A DNA stretch of 46,805 bases, from contig NZ_JAPZVQ010000027.1 in NCBI RefSeq assembly GCF_027622945.1, positions 1-46,805 of the forward strand, read 5' to 3'. Source of the DNA: Glycomyces lechevalierae (lineage in GTDB: Bacteria > Actinomycetota > Actinomycetes > Mycobacteriales > Micromonosporaceae). The notes under the pieces were generated by a model. It was not told the origin of the DNA. It saw only the letters and a list, made by a program, of their open reading frames with translations, and ran no database searches. The translations under genes and the position numbers were made by a program. Numbering within the stretch: position 1 is the stretch's first letter; each line of letters opens with the position of its first letter. Shown one piece after another: positions 1 to 7,737 of the stretch.

Positions 1-37
1 AATGCGCCGTCCGCCTTTCAGAGATCTTGGGGTGCCG

Positions 38-436
38 CTATTCGAGGTCGTTGGCGACGGCTCGGAGCATTTCGGCGATCTTGGCGCCGGTCTTGCGGTC
101 CGGGCGGCGGCCGCGGGAGAGCGGGGGCATGATCTGCTGCTCGAGCACGCCGATCATGTCCTGCAGCAAGCTGTTCAGATCCTCGGGCGAGCGCTTCGGC
201 GTCTCGGCCGCCGGGGCCGCGCCGACCTGCGGCGTCGCCACGACGTGCAGACCCATCGCCTGGACCCCGCGGCGCGTGTCGATGATGCTGTACTCGACCT
301 TCGTGCCCTTGGCGAGTTCTTCGACACCCTCGGGCAGCGCGTCGCGGTGCACGAACACGTCCTTGCCGCCGTCATCGCGGGAGACGAATCCGAATCCCTT
401 CTCGGCGTCGAACCATTTCACTCGACCACTGGGCAC
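38..436 (-). CDS. cspB: CspB-type cold-shock protein with C-terminal extension
   Basis: A nucleic-acid-binding cold-shock domain (RNA chaperone or single-strand binder, cytoplasmic) of 132 residues starting at GTG 436. Residues 1-65 carry the signature: PSGRVKWFDAEKGFGFVS is RNP1-like and DVFVHRDALP is RNP2-like. Residues 66-132 form a tail with an alpha-helical, Arg-rich end (PDRKTGAKIAEMLRAVANDL). Standard Csps are about 67 aa. This longer form matches my memory of mycobacterial CspB (about 135 aa), which has the same tail including an equivalent PDRKT motif. The open frame continues upstream to 484, but the family begins at the PSGRVKWF segment, so GTG 436 is preferred. It lies downstream of mqnB-mqnD on the same strand, about 130 bp away, and is probably transcribed separately. 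Confidence 0.9.
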   Translation of the reverse strand: MPSGRVKWFDAEKGFGFVSRDDGGKDVFVHRDALPEGVEELAKGTKVEYSIIDTRRGVQAMGLHVVATPQVGAAPAAETPKRSPEDLNSLLQDMIGVLEQQIMPPLSRGRRPDRKTGAKIAEMLRAVANDLE

Positions 437-562
437 CGCTGAACCTCGAACTTCTCGTCTGCAGGGAACTGATGAGTCCGTCAAGCCTAGCGTGGCATGA
501 ACCGGACGGAATGGAACGCTCGGGTGACCGTCCGGCTACCCGTCCGCACCTGGGTCGACGCC

Positions 563-1423
563 CTACGGCACCGCGATCGTGAGCTTCGGGACGAGCCCCA
601 GCTCGGCCGCGCCGCCCAGCAGCCGCTCCACCGCCATGCGCCCTTCCTCGCCGAGGTCCCGCGAGAACTCGTTCACATAGAGGTCGATGTGCATGCGGCA
701 CACCTCCTCCGACATCTCCTGCGCGTGCTCGGCCACATAGCCGCGGCTCGCCTCCGGGTGCGCCCACGCGTAGTCGAGCGAGGCCCGGATCGCGGCGGTG
801 ATCGCGTCCGTGTCGAGATGGGACTTGGCGACGATCGCGCCGAGCGGGATCGGGCAGCCGGTGCTCCCCTCCCACCATTCGCCGAGGTCGACCAGCGACT
901 GGAGTCCGTACTCGCCGTAGGTGAACCGGGCCTCGTGGATGACGAGCCCGGCGTCGAAGCGGCCGGCCTGCACCGCGGGCATGATCTGGTCGAACGGCAC
1001 GACCTCCCATGTCACCTCGGGCGAGCCGAGGTCGCGCAGCCACAGGTTGAACAGCATGAACGCGGTGCTCCGGTCCGAGGGGACCGCGATCCGCTTCCCG
1101 GCGAGGTCGCCGATGCCGGTCCCCCCGCGCGTGAGCACGAGCGGCCCGCAGCCGCGGCCGAGCGCGCCGCCGGCGGGCAGCAGCCGCCACTCGTCGCCGA
1201 GGTACGGCAGGGCCGCGTACGAGACCTTCGCGACGTCGAATTCGCCTCGCGCGCAAGCGGTGTTGGTGACGTCGATGTCGGCGAACGTCAGCCGCGTCGC
1301 GGGTGCGCCGTCGATGAGGCCCGAGGTCCAAGCGTGGTAGATGAAGGTGTCGTTGGGGCACGGCGAGTGCGCGAGGTGCAGCGCGGTCGGGTCGAGATCG
1401 AACGGAATGCCCAGTGCCGCCAT
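563..1423 (-). CDS. mqnD: 1,4-dihydroxy-6-naphthoate synthase
   Basis: This 286-aa cytoplasmic enzyme converts cyclic dehypoxanthinyl futalosine to 1,4-dihydroxy-6-naphthoate in the futalosine route to menaquinone. It has the periplasmic-binding-protein-like fold of MqnA/MqnD. The MqnD signature SPCPNDTFIYHAW sits near residues 20-32. Other family segments are KVSYAALPYL, GGALGRGCGPLV, AVPSDRSTAF, GLVIHEARFTY and GCPIPLGAIVA. MqnA lacks the CPNDTF motif, so this is MqnD. The ATG at 1423 follows the mqnB stop after 2 bp, so the two genes form an operon with translational coupling likely. The frame is open upstream to 2023, but only as a shadow of mqnB. The other futalosine genes (mqnA, mqnC) are not in this window. 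Confidence 0.95.
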   Translation of the reverse strand: MAALGIPFDLDPTALHLAHSPCPNDTFIYHAWTSGLIDGAPATRLTFADIDVTNTACARGEFDVAKVSYAALPYLGDEWRLLPAGGALGRGCGPLVLTRGGTGIGDLAGKRIAVPSDRSTAFMLFNLWLRDLGSPEVTWEVVPFDQIMPAVQAGRFDAGLVIHEARFTYGEYGLQSLVDLGEWWEGSTGCPIPLGAIVAKSHLDTDAITAAIRASLDYAWAHPEASRGYVAEHAQEMSEEVCRMHIDLYVNEFSRDLGEEGRMAVERLLGGAAELGLVPKLTIAVP

Positions 1424-1425
1424 GC

Positions 1426-2040
1426 CTACAACTCCCTGATCCCGGTCGTGAGCGTCTTCAAAGCCGCGCCCCAGTCCCACTTCTCGACGTCGCGGTCCCC
1501 GATGTAGTTGGAGACGGCGCGGATCTCGGCGAACGGCAGCCCGGCCTGCTGCGCGGCCGTCGCGACCCCGAAGCCCTCCATGGCCTCGCCGATCGCGTTC
1601 GGGTAGCGGTGCGCGAGGTTCGCGGCGAGCCCGTCGGAGCCGGTGATCGACGCGAGCGTGAGGATCTCGCCGCGCACGCCCTCGACGGCGACGGTGAGCA
1701 CGGTGTTGCAGCCGATCCGGTTGGTGCCGAAGCCGAGTTCGTCGATCGGCTGGAACCGCCAGGGGAAGGCGACGCCGAGTTCGGCGGCGACGGAGTCGGT
1801 AGCGATGAGGAGGTCGCCGATCCGGGCCTTGCCGCGGAACGCGCCGCAGATGCCGGCGTTCACGACGACGTCGTACGCGCGGCCCATCTGGCTGTTCTCG
1901 GCGATGGTCCGGGCGGTGGCGGCCGCGGCGGCGGCCGGTCCGACGCCGCAGATGAGGACGTCCAGCTCGTGGCGGAGTGAGCGCCCGGCCTCGACGGCCT
2001 GGGCTTCCTCGGCGACCGCGCACACGACGAGTATTCGCAT
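1426..2040 (-). CDS. mqnB: Futalosine hydrolase
   Basis: A 204-aa nucleosidase of the purine nucleoside phosphorylase / MTA-SAH nucleosidase fold, which releases hypoxanthine from futalosine. Visible family features are the N-terminal strand MRILVVCAVAEEAQAV, the VVNAGICGAFRG loop, the active-site EAMEGFGVATAA segment and the NYIGDRDVEKWDW region near the C terminus. It is followed after 2 bp by mqnD. ATG 2040 is preceded on the minus strand by a TAGCTT -10 box (2048-2053) with a 7-nt gap and no ribosome-binding site, so a leaderless transcript is likely. The frame is open to 2262, but that extension is Pro/Ala-rich, overlaps the promoter and is not family sequence. Confidence 0.93.
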   Translation of the reverse strand: MRILVVCAVAEEAQAVEAGRSLRHELDVLICGVGPAAAAAATARTIAENSQMGRAYDVVVNAGICGAFRGKARIGDLLIATDSVAAELGVAFPWRFQPIDELGFGTNRIGCNTVLTVAVEGVRGEILTLASITGSDGLAANLAHRYPNAIGEAMEGFGVATAAQQAGLPFAEIRAVSNYIGDRDVEKWDWGAALKTLTTGIREL

Positions 2041-2047
2041 GGGCTCA

Positions 2048-2053
2048 AAGCTA
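2048..2053 (-). promoter_or_regulatory. -10 box for leaderless mqnB-mqnD transcript
   Basis: On the minus strand TAGCTT lies 7 nt before ATG 2040. There is no Shine-Dalgarno sequence in between, and no good -35 is visible. Confidence 0.5.
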
Positions 2054-2521
2054 CCGGGTGCCCGAACGGGACGGCCGCACCCGAGCCGTGGCGAACGCCT
2101 CGCAGACATCGTGAGGGAGGGAACGACGATCGGCTCGAACAGTGCGCAGGGTGCGGGGACGTGTGAAGGCGGGGCCTCGGTCGAGACAGGGCCGAACGAA
2201 ACTGATCTGAGCAGTCCGGCGGTCGGGCCGCCGGCCGACCCGGCCGGTGGTGCGACGCGCATCCCGCGCCCGCTGCGGGAGGCTGGCGGCGCGCAGTGCG
2301 GAAGTGCGGGCCGTTCGGCCCGGACAGCACAGGGCTCGATTTGAGCGGGCCGGGCGGCGAAAGTGCGGGCCCCGGCCTCGGCGAAGCTTGCGAGCCGTCA
2401 ATCGGCGCTGTAAAACCCTGACAGAGGGGCACGACGATTCCGTGCCGTCCAGCGGCGGAGTGTGTTGTATTCCGCTCCCCACCGGGGTGCACCGTCCGCC
2501 GGGTGCGGCCGCGAGCTGACC
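2054..2521. other. Divergent intergenic region mqnB / DUF3027 gene
   Basis: About 470 bp with no convincing gene. A 90-codon plus-strand frame (2247-2519) has no family features. The region contains one copy of the dispersed repeat (2370-2435) and GC-rich dyads such as GGGCCGTTCGGCCC near 2309-2322. The promoters of the two divergent genes sit at its edges. Confidence 0.5.
2370..2435 (+). repeat. Dispersed intergenic repeat, copy A
   Basis: The first half (CCCCGGCCTCGGCGA, then CTTGCGAGCCGT) matches copy C2 at 30195-30223 almost base for base. The second half (AAAACCCTGACAGAGGGGC, then ACGAC) matches copy B1 (minus strand, 15976-15997) with two or three differences. Copy A therefore links the two otherwise different-looking copies into one family. 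Confidence 0.6.
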
Positions 2522-2527
2522 TATGCT
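2522..2527 (+). promoter_or_regulatory. -10 box for leaderless DUF3027 gene
   Basis: TATGCT lies 7 nt upstream of GTG 2535, the same geometry as at mqnB, glmS and other genes here. It also explains why the ATG inside it (2523) is unlikely to be the start. Confidence 0.5.
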
Positions 2528-2534
2528 TGAAAGC

Positions 2535-3314
2535 GTGCCTGACACCTCTGCCGCCGCCGCCAAGACCCGCAGCCGCAAACCGCGCCTGGACCGGGTCCTC
2601 GCCGACGCCCTCGACCTGGCCCGTGAGGCCGTAGAAGAGGCCGGCGACGGGATCGGCGAGCACCTCGGCGTCGAAGCCGAGACCGAGCGGGTCGTCACCC
2701 ACTACTTCGAGTGCACCCTGCCCGGCTACCGAGGCTGGCGCTGGGCCGTCGTGCTCACCCGCGCCCCGCGCGCCCGCGTCGCGACCGTCTCCGAGTCGGC
2801 GCTCCTGCCCGGCCCGAACGCGCTCCGCTCCCCCACCTGGGTCCCGTGGGCCGACCGCCTCCAGGGCGGCGAGGTCGGCACCGGCGAAGTCCTCCCGACC
2901 GAGGACGACGACGACCGCCTCATGCCCGCCTACCAGCTCTCCGACGACGAAGCCGTCGAGGACATCACCTTCGAGCTCGGCCTCGGCCGCGAACGGGTGA
3001 TGAACCGCGAGGGCCGCGCCGAGACCGCGCAGCGCTGGTACGACGGCGACCGCGGCCCGAACGCCCCGATCTCCGAGGCCGCCCCGGCCCCCGCGCGATG
3101 CGGCACCTGCGGGTTCTTCCTGCCGCTGGCCGGTTCGATGCGCCTGGCCTTCGGGGCCTGCGCGAACCTGTACTCGTCCGAGGACGCCCGCGTCGTCTCG
3201 GCCGACCACGGCTGCGGCGCGCACTCCCAGATCAGCGAGTTCGTGGACACGACCCCGCAGGGCGTCGAGAAGTCCGAGGTCATCTACGACGACGAGGGCT
3301 CCGAGCTCCTGTAA
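2535..3314 (+). CDS. DUF3027 family protein
   Basis: A 259-aa soluble protein of unknown function, conserved across Actinobacteria. Visible features are a basic N terminus (KTRSRKPRLDRVLADALDLAREA), the motif YRGWRWAVVLTRAPR near residue 65, a conserved VPWADRLQ segment, and a Cys-containing C-terminal part (CGTCGFF ... FGACANLYSSEDARVVSADHGCGAHS). The four or five Cys and the His could bind a metal; that is inference. It starts at GTG 2535 just after a -10 box. An in-frame ATG at 2523 would add four residues but overlaps that box. It converges on the DUF2530 gene 29 bp away. From memory, mycobacteria keep DUF3027, DUF2530 and SepH genes near each other, so the neighbourhood is ancestral. Confidence 0.85.
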   Translation: MPDTSAAAAKTRSRKPRLDRVLADALDLAREAVEEAGDGIGEHLGVEAETERVVTHYFECTLPGYRGWRWAVVLTRAPRARVATVSESALLPGPNALRSPTWVPWADRLQGGEVGTGEVLPTEDDDDRLMPAYQLSDDEAVEDITFELGLGRERVMNREGRAETAQRWYDGDRGPNAPISEAAPAPARCGTCGFFLPLAGSMRLAFGACANLYSSEDARVVSADHGCGAHSQISEFVDTTPQGVEKSEVIYDDEGSELL

Positions 3315-3343
3315 CCGGGAGTCGGCGGGACGACGAGGGTTCC

Positions 3344-3667
3344 TCAGTCGTCCTGCTTCTTTCCGAAGTGCCTCTTGTCGGCGACCGCCATACCGGCGGT
3401 GCCGAGGAGGCCGATGATCACGCCGGTGAGGGCGCAGGCGCCCCACCATTCGCGGCCCGCGTCGGCGAGCTCGGTGCGGAAGATCTGCGTCAGCACCAGG
3501 GCGACCGCCCACAGTAGAGTCCCGATCGCGGCGATCGGGGCCATCCGCATCTTCACTGCTTCGGGGGCGGGCAGTTCCGGTGTCCGCTTGACGCGCTGGT
3601 ACGCCTCGCGAGGGGACGCCGACGAGCCGGACGAGGCCGGTGGCTGGGAAGTTCCGTCGGTGGGCAC
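3344..3667 (-). CDS. DUF2530 small membrane protein
   Basis: A 107-aa protein with a Pro/Ser-rich cytoplasmic N terminus of about 40 residues and two predicted transmembrane segments: APIAAIGTLLWAVALVLTQIF near residues 44-64, and WWGACALTGVIIGLLGTAGMAV near 74-95. It ends in a short basic tail (DKRHFGKKQDD). The pattern WAVAL..F..RL....EWW..C..G...GL.G fits DUF2530. The function is unknown. It starts at GTG 3667, with TACATT as -10 box 6 nt upstream and no ribosome-binding site. It is convergent with the DUF3027 gene and divergent from sepH. Confidence 0.85.
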   Translation of the reverse strand: MPTDGTSQPPASSGSSASPREAYQRVKRTPELPAPEAVKMRMAPIAAIGTLLWAVALVLTQIFRTELADAGREWWGACALTGVIIGLLGTAGMAVADKRHFGKKQDD

Positions 3668-3673
3668 GCTGCC

Positions 3674-3679
3674 AATGTA
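3674..3679 (-). promoter_or_regulatory. -10 box for leaderless DUF2530 gene
   Basis: TACATT on the minus strand ends 6 nt before GTG 3667. No Shine-Dalgarno sequence fits in the gap. Confidence 0.5.
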
Positions 3680-3889
3680 CGCTGCGTCAGTGCCTGCGAC
3701 AATCGGTCACGCCGACATGAAGCGTCGTCACGTCGACGCGAGCGGGCAGGGGGCGCCGCGGGATTCCTTGGAGCGAAGGCGATCCGTTATCGGCACCCCG
3801 CCGGTTGTGGTCCGCCGGTAGGGTTGGGCGTACGCTCGGATGAGCTGGCGATGCGGCGCTGACAGACGACACGCGAGGGGTGGAAAGGC

Positions 3890-4912
3890 ATGAGGCCGGT
3901 ACGGTTCGTAGCCCTCTCAGAGGACGGTCATGCGCTCGTGCTCGCCGACGAACTCGGCAGGCTCCTCGCCCTGCCGATCGACGAACGCGTCGCGGCCGTC
4001 GTCGACGTCCCCGAGAACGGCAACGCCCTCCGGGCCAAAGTGGAGGGTGCGCCGAGCCGGCCCGAGGCCTCGCGCCGTCCCGTGCCGCAGCGCCCCGCCG
4101 CCGTCAGTCTTTCTCCCCGCGACATCCAGACCCGCATCCGCGCAGGTGAGAGTGCCGAGGACATCGCCGCGTCCGCGCAGGTCGCGGTCGACCGGGTCCT
4201 CCGCTACGCCGGGCCGGTGCTGCAGGAGCGCGCGATGCTCGCCCAGGCCGCCCGCCGCTCGCGGCTGGCGACCTCGGAGCGCGGCGAGCGCATGTCCAAT
4301 GTGGTCGATGTGAAGCTCGGGACGCACGGGGTCGACCCTGAAGCGGTCTCGTGGGACGCCTGGCGCACCGAGGACGGCTCCTGGCTCGTGCAGGCCTCGT
4401 GGTCGTCGGGCAAGACGACCGCGCGTGCGCGCTGGAAGCTCGACCGCGCCCGCCAGACGGTGACGCCGGACGACGAGATGGCCCAGTTCCTCTCGACGCC
4501 GCTCCCGCAGCAGGTGCCCGGGCACCAGGAGACGATCTCGGAGCTCGGGGTCCGCCCCGGCGATCCGGTGCGGCCTTCGCGCGACCCGATGCACGGGCTG
4601 CGCGACCGCGACGACGACTCGGCGCACCCGGACCCGCTGCGGCGCGACCGCCTGCGCGAGGTCCTGGAGCGCCCGCTCGACGATGTGGCGGGCCGCGGCA
4701 AGCGGACCTCGCAGCTCGGCCTGCCGGGCACGTCCGCGCCCGAGCAGCGCGAGACGCCGGAAGTGCCATCGCTCGCGGTGCTGCGCCCGGGCAAGCGCTC
4801 GGCCGCCGAGGACGACATGAACATGCCGCCCCTCGCCGCCGCCGGCTCGAAGCCGCGCAACCAACTCCCGGGCTGGGACGACGTCCTGTTCGGCTCCGCC
4901 GACAAGAAATAG
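3890..4912 (+). CDS. sepH: SepH-like septation protein (DUF3071)
   Basis: A 340-aa cytoplasmic protein. In Streptomyces and Mycobacterium SepH binds FtsZ and promotes Z-ring assembly. The N terminus MRPVRFVALSEDGHALVLADE is typical. Residues about 73-105 (LSPRDIQTRIRAGESAEDIA) form the helix-turn-helix-like part of DUF3071. A second conserved block runs to about residue 190 (VSWDAWRTEDGSWLVQASW and RARWKLDRAR). A disordered, Arg/Asp/Pro-rich linker follows, ending in the family's short C-terminal motif (QLPGWDDVLFGS). The start follows GGAAAGG at 3880-3886. The 3' end runs into a 24-bp tandem repeat that includes the stop codon, followed by a strong hairpin terminator. Confidence 0.9.
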   Translation: MRPVRFVALSEDGHALVLADELGRLLALPIDERVAAVVDVPENGNALRAKVEGAPSRPEASRRPVPQRPAAVSLSPRDIQTRIRAGESAEDIAASAQVAVDRVLRYAGPVLQERAMLAQAARRSRLATSERGERMSNVVDVKLGTHGVDPEAVSWDAWRTEDGSWLVQASWSSGKTTARARWKLDRARQTVTPDDEMAQFLSTPLPQQVPGHQETISELGVRPGDPVRPSRDPMHGLRDRDDDSAHPDPLRRDRLREVLERPLDDVAGRGKRTSQLGLPGTSAPEQRETPEVPSLAVLRPGKRSAAEDDMNMPPLAAAGSKPRNQLPGWDDVLFGSADKK

Positions 4913-4959
4913 AGCGGCTCCGCCGACAAGAAGTAGGGCGGCTCCGCCGAAGAGCGGCA
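4892..4959 (+). repeat. 24-bp tandem repeat starting in the sepH 3' end
   Basis: Three units, at 4892-4915, 4916-4939 and 4940-4959 (the last partial and diverged). Units 1 and 2 differ at only two positions. Unit 1 encodes the last residues GSADKK and the stop codon of SepH. Unit 2 re-creates the same peptide end and a second in-frame TAG. Confidence 0.85.
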
Positions 4960-4971
4960 ACACGAACCGCA

Positions 4972-5004
4972 GGCCCGCGACCGGAACCGGTCGCGGGCCG
5001 CTTT
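4972..5004 (+). terminator. Terminator hairpin after sepH
   Basis: A perfect inverted repeat, GGCCCGCGACCGG (4972-4984) and CCGGTCGCGGGCC (4987-4999), followed by a short pyrimidine run (GCTTTC). It probably folds with a 4-6 nt loop. Confidence 0.8.
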
Positions 5005-5319
5005 CATGTCCGTTCGCTCTTTTGGGTGAAGCAAATGCGCGGCCATTGCGGCATTTGCCAGCTTTTGCCCGGCAGTGTTCGAACCGTTCCTCGGCCCTTG
5101 TGGCAATGAGGCGCAGAGGGTCGGTCGTACTCGGGTGGGAGGGTGGCCCTTTTCATCGGTAGTGGTGAAGGTGGGACTGGGTGGGTACCCGGGGCCGCCC
5201 GTACGGCTGCCGGCGGGGCGGATCGACGGCGCCGCTCTGTTCCTCGGCGTCGCCCGGATTGCGAGAACTCGATCACGGTTACTGGCTAGCCGACCGGTAA
5301 GTAGATATCCTTGCATGCA
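5005..5319 (+). other. Upstream region of the MFS exporter gene
   Basis: About 315 bp without a credible gene. The last 50 bp are less GC-rich and carry a possible -10 (TAGATA, 5302-5307) and the perfect palindrome TTGCATGCAA (5311-5320), whose last base is the first base of the proposed ATG. A repressor bound there would cover the start site. Confidence 0.35.
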
Positions 5320-6582
5320 ATGTCCCCGGTCATCCTCAGTCAGCTGCATCGCACCTTCCGTGCGCTCTCGTACCCCGGCTTCCGCATCTACGCCGCCGGG
5401 CAGCTGCTCGGCACCCTCGCGTTCTGGCTCCAGACCACCGCCATCAGCTGGCTCGTGCTCGAACTCTCCGGGAACTCCGGCACCGCCCTCGGCTGGACCC
5501 TCGCGCTCCAGTTCGGCCCCTACCTCCTCTTCGCCCTCCAAGGCGGCAAGATCGCCGACAGCTTCGACAAGCGCCGCGTGCTCCTCCTGTGCTCCCTCGG
5601 CTCCGGCGCGGTCACCGCCGGGCTCGCCGCGGTCGTGCTCACCGGGCACATCGAACTGTGGATGGTCTACGTCGGGATGTTCGCCTTCGGCTCGGTCGCC
5701 GTCGTCGAAGGACCCGCCCGCCAGGCGTTCTACTCCGAACTCGTCGACCGCGAAGCGCTCCCGAACGCCGTCGGCCTCGGCAGCGCCATCTTCAACATGA
5801 GCCGCATCGCCGGCCCCGCGCTCGCCGGCGTGCTCATCGCGCTCACCTCCACCGGGACCGTGATCGTCGTGTGCGCCTTCGCGTTCCTCGGCCCGGCCCT
5901 GGCCTGCGCGGTCCTGCTGCGCCGCAGCCTCTCCAACCCGGTCCGCCGCGACGCCGCCTCCGGAGGCATCCGCGACGCCCTGCGCTACGCGGCCGCCCGC
6001 CCCGACATCATCGCGGTCCTCATCGTCTCGCTGCTCGTCTCGGGCTTCACGTTCAACTTCGCGCTCACCCTCTCGATGCTCGCCCGCACCGAGTTCGAGA
6101 CCGGCGCCGACTCCTACGGACTGCTGCTCACCGCTCTCGCCGTCGGCGCGCTCGCCGGATCGCTCGCCTCCGGGCGCCGCTCGACCCGCCCGAGCCTCAA
6201 CACGATGCTCGCGTCCTCCGCCCTGCTCGGCGTCGGCACCCTGCTCGTGGGCTTCGCGCCCTCGCTGTGGTCGGCGATGGTGCTGCTCGCGCCCACCGGT
6301 TTCGCGATGGTCTACTACGCGCAGGCCGCCAACCAGCGCGTCCAGATGGGCGTCCGCTCCGACTTCCGCGGCCGCGTGCTGAGCCTTTATATGCTGGTGT
6401 TCCTCGGCTCCACCGCCGTGTTCGCGCCGATCGTGGGCGTGTTCATGGAGGTCTACGGGGCGCGCGCGGGCCTGTGGCTCGGCGGGCTCGTCGGGATCGC
6501 GACGCCGGCGGCGCTGGCTCTGGCGAAGCGGGCGCAGCTCAAGCGGCGTGCGGCGGCGCTCACCGGCAAGGCGATGCCGTAG
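5320..6582 (+). CDS. MFS transporter (EntS/MFS_3-like exporter)
   Basis: A 420-aa polytopic inner-membrane protein with about 12 hydrophobic segments and no signal peptide. The first TM begins near residue 20 (GFRIYAAGQLLGTLAFWLQTTAISWLVLEL). The loop 2-3 motif GGKIADSFDKRR (residues about 70-81) is the MFS signature A. The conserved NAVGLGSAIFNMSRIAGPALAG segment and the pattern FRGRVLSLYML in the second half are typical of the MFS_3 (enterobactin-exporter-like) subgroup. The substrate cannot be read from sequence. TTG 5311 is a possible earlier start; ATG 5320 gives the family-like N terminus MSPVILSQLHRTFRAL. From memory, mycobacteria also place an MFS gene in this sepH/DUF3027 neighbourhood. 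Confidence 0.85.
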   Translation: MSPVILSQLHRTFRALSYPGFRIYAAGQLLGTLAFWLQTTAISWLVLELSGNSGTALGWTLALQFGPYLLFALQGGKIADSFDKRRVLLLCSLGSGAVTAGLAAVVLTGHIELWMVYVGMFAFGSVAVVEGPARQAFYSELVDREALPNAVGLGSAIFNMSRIAGPALAGVLIALTSTGTVIVVCAFAFLGPALACAVLLRRSLSNPVRRDAASGGIRDALRYAAARPDIIAVLIVSLLVSGFTFNFALTLSMLARTEFETGADSYGLLLTALAVGALAGSLASGRRSTRPSLNTMLASSALLGVGTLLVGFAPSLWSAMVLLAPTGFAMVYYAQAANQRVQMGVRSDFRGRVLSLYMLVFLGSTAVFAPIVGVFMEVYGARAGLWLGGLVGIATPAALALAKRAQLKRRAAALTGKAMP

Positions 6583-6924
6583 ACCGCATCTGCGGCGCGG
6601 AAAAGCCATGCCCGGGACGGTACGGGCCGTTCACTCTTATCCGGCGATTCCCACTTCCTGAGCGAAGCGGCCGGTTCGTCCCCCGCGAGTTGTCCGAGTG
6701 GTCCCGTCCTACCCGGAACCTCCTGCGCCTCCACTGCATCAGGCGTGCACAGGAGTGTTACTTCTACGAAATTACTGTCCCGTCCCATGGGATTTCACTG
6801 AATTAACAGCTCCCGTTGCTGCGAGGATAGGTCACATCGTGACAGCCCCGACCACGCCGCGACGACACACCTCTCGCCGCAGCGCGCGTCACTGACCCCG
6901 AGTAGAGCCCCTGGAGGGAATCCA
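6583..6924 (+). other. Intergenic region upstream of the RNA ligase gene
   Basis: About 340 bp without a supportable gene; a 65-codon frame at 6698-6895 has no family features. It is less GC-rich around 6750-6830. Two palindromes stand out: TCCCATGGGA (6783-6792) and GTCACATCGTGAC (6831-6843). The second overlaps a -10-like TAGGTC (6828-6833) and could be an operator. A good ribosome-binding site GGAGGG (6913-6918) ends the region. Confidence 0.35.
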
Positions 6925-7584
6925 GTGAGTGCCTCCGCCACCGCGGTCCCGCAGGCCGCGACCCAAGTGCGCACCGAGCGCCTTTTCGCCGCGCTCCCGC
7001 TGCCGGACAACGCCGTCGCCGACCTCGTCGAAGTCGTCTCGGACCTCAACATCGCCCGCCGCGGCGCCCCCAGCCGTCCTGGCGCGACCGGCCGCCGCAC
7101 GCCCTCGACGCGGCTCGTCCGCTCCGGGAACTGGCACCTGACCCTTTCGTTCCTCGGCGAGGTCCCCGCCGAGCGCTGCGCCGAGACCGCCGAGGTCATC
7201 GCCGCCGCCGCTCGCGAGTCCGAGCCGATGCGCCTCTGCGTCTCCGGCGGCGGGCGGTTCGGCCGCGGCCGCTACTCGGTGGTCTACGCCGGGCTGGACG
7301 GCGACGTCGCCGCGCTCGTGGACCTCGTGCACCGCATCCGCGCCGGGCTCATCGCCGGCGGGCTGCCCGTCGACCAGAAGCAGTACCGGCCGCACGTGAC
7401 CCTCGCCCGCCCCGGCGACCGCGTCACCAACCAGCAGGCCGCCCAGGACCTTCTGACCCTGCGCCGCTACTACGGTCCGAGCTGGACCGCGAACGAGGTC
7501 GTGCTCTACCGCTCCGACTTCGGCAAGGGACCGGTGGGCGCGCAGCCGCTCTACACGCCCGTCGCGGTCGCCCCGCTGGGCTGA
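6925..7584 (+). CDS. thpR: RNA 2',3'-cyclic phosphodiesterase (2'-5' RNA ligase family)
   Basis: A 219-aa cytoplasmic protein of the 2H phosphoesterase superfamily. The family opens 2',3'-cyclic phosphates to 2'-phosphates and can ligate tRNA halves through 2'-5' bonds in vitro. Both catalytic HxTx motifs are present: HLTL near residue 71 (NWHLTLSFLGEV) and HVTL near residue 157 (YRPHVTLARP). RLFAALPLP at residues 18-26 is the usual first strand. A roughly 15-residue insert (RGAPSRPGATGRRTP) precedes the first motif. The family is usually 175-200 aa, so this one is slightly long. It starts at GTG 6925 after GGAGGG. Confidence 0.88.
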   Translation: MSASATAVPQAATQVRTERLFAALPLPDNAVADLVEVVSDLNIARRGAPSRPGATGRRTPSTRLVRSGNWHLTLSFLGEVPAERCAETAEVIAAAARESEPMRLCVSGGGRFGRGRYSVVYAGLDGDVAALVDLVHRIRAGLIAGGLPVDQKQYRPHVTLARPGDRVTNQQAAQDLLTLRRYYGPSWTANEVVLYRSDFGKGPVGAQPLYTPVAVAPLG

Positions 7585-7737
7585 ACCCCGCTCGGCGGCA
7601 GGGACCTCGGCGCCCGCGCGCCCCGCGGCCGCCGCCCGGTGACACCGCGGACCGGCCGCGCGGATCGAAGGGAGAAACCGCCTCGCGATCTGCGCGAAAG
7701 CGCCGCTCCGGGCAACGGTGACCGGTAGAAAGAGGGC

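Noticed and set aside
1426..2262. Extended N terminus of MqnB
   Set aside because: The family starts at MRILVVCAVAEE. The added 74 residues are low complexity and overlap the -10 box.
2247..2519. 90-codon plus-strand frame upstream of the DUF3027 gene
   Set aside because: No start context or family match. It contains a dispersed repeat copy, so it is probably non-coding.
3687..3872. 61-codon minus-strand frame between DUF2530 and sepH
   Set aside because: No ribosome-binding site or family features, and it covers the promoters of both neighbours.
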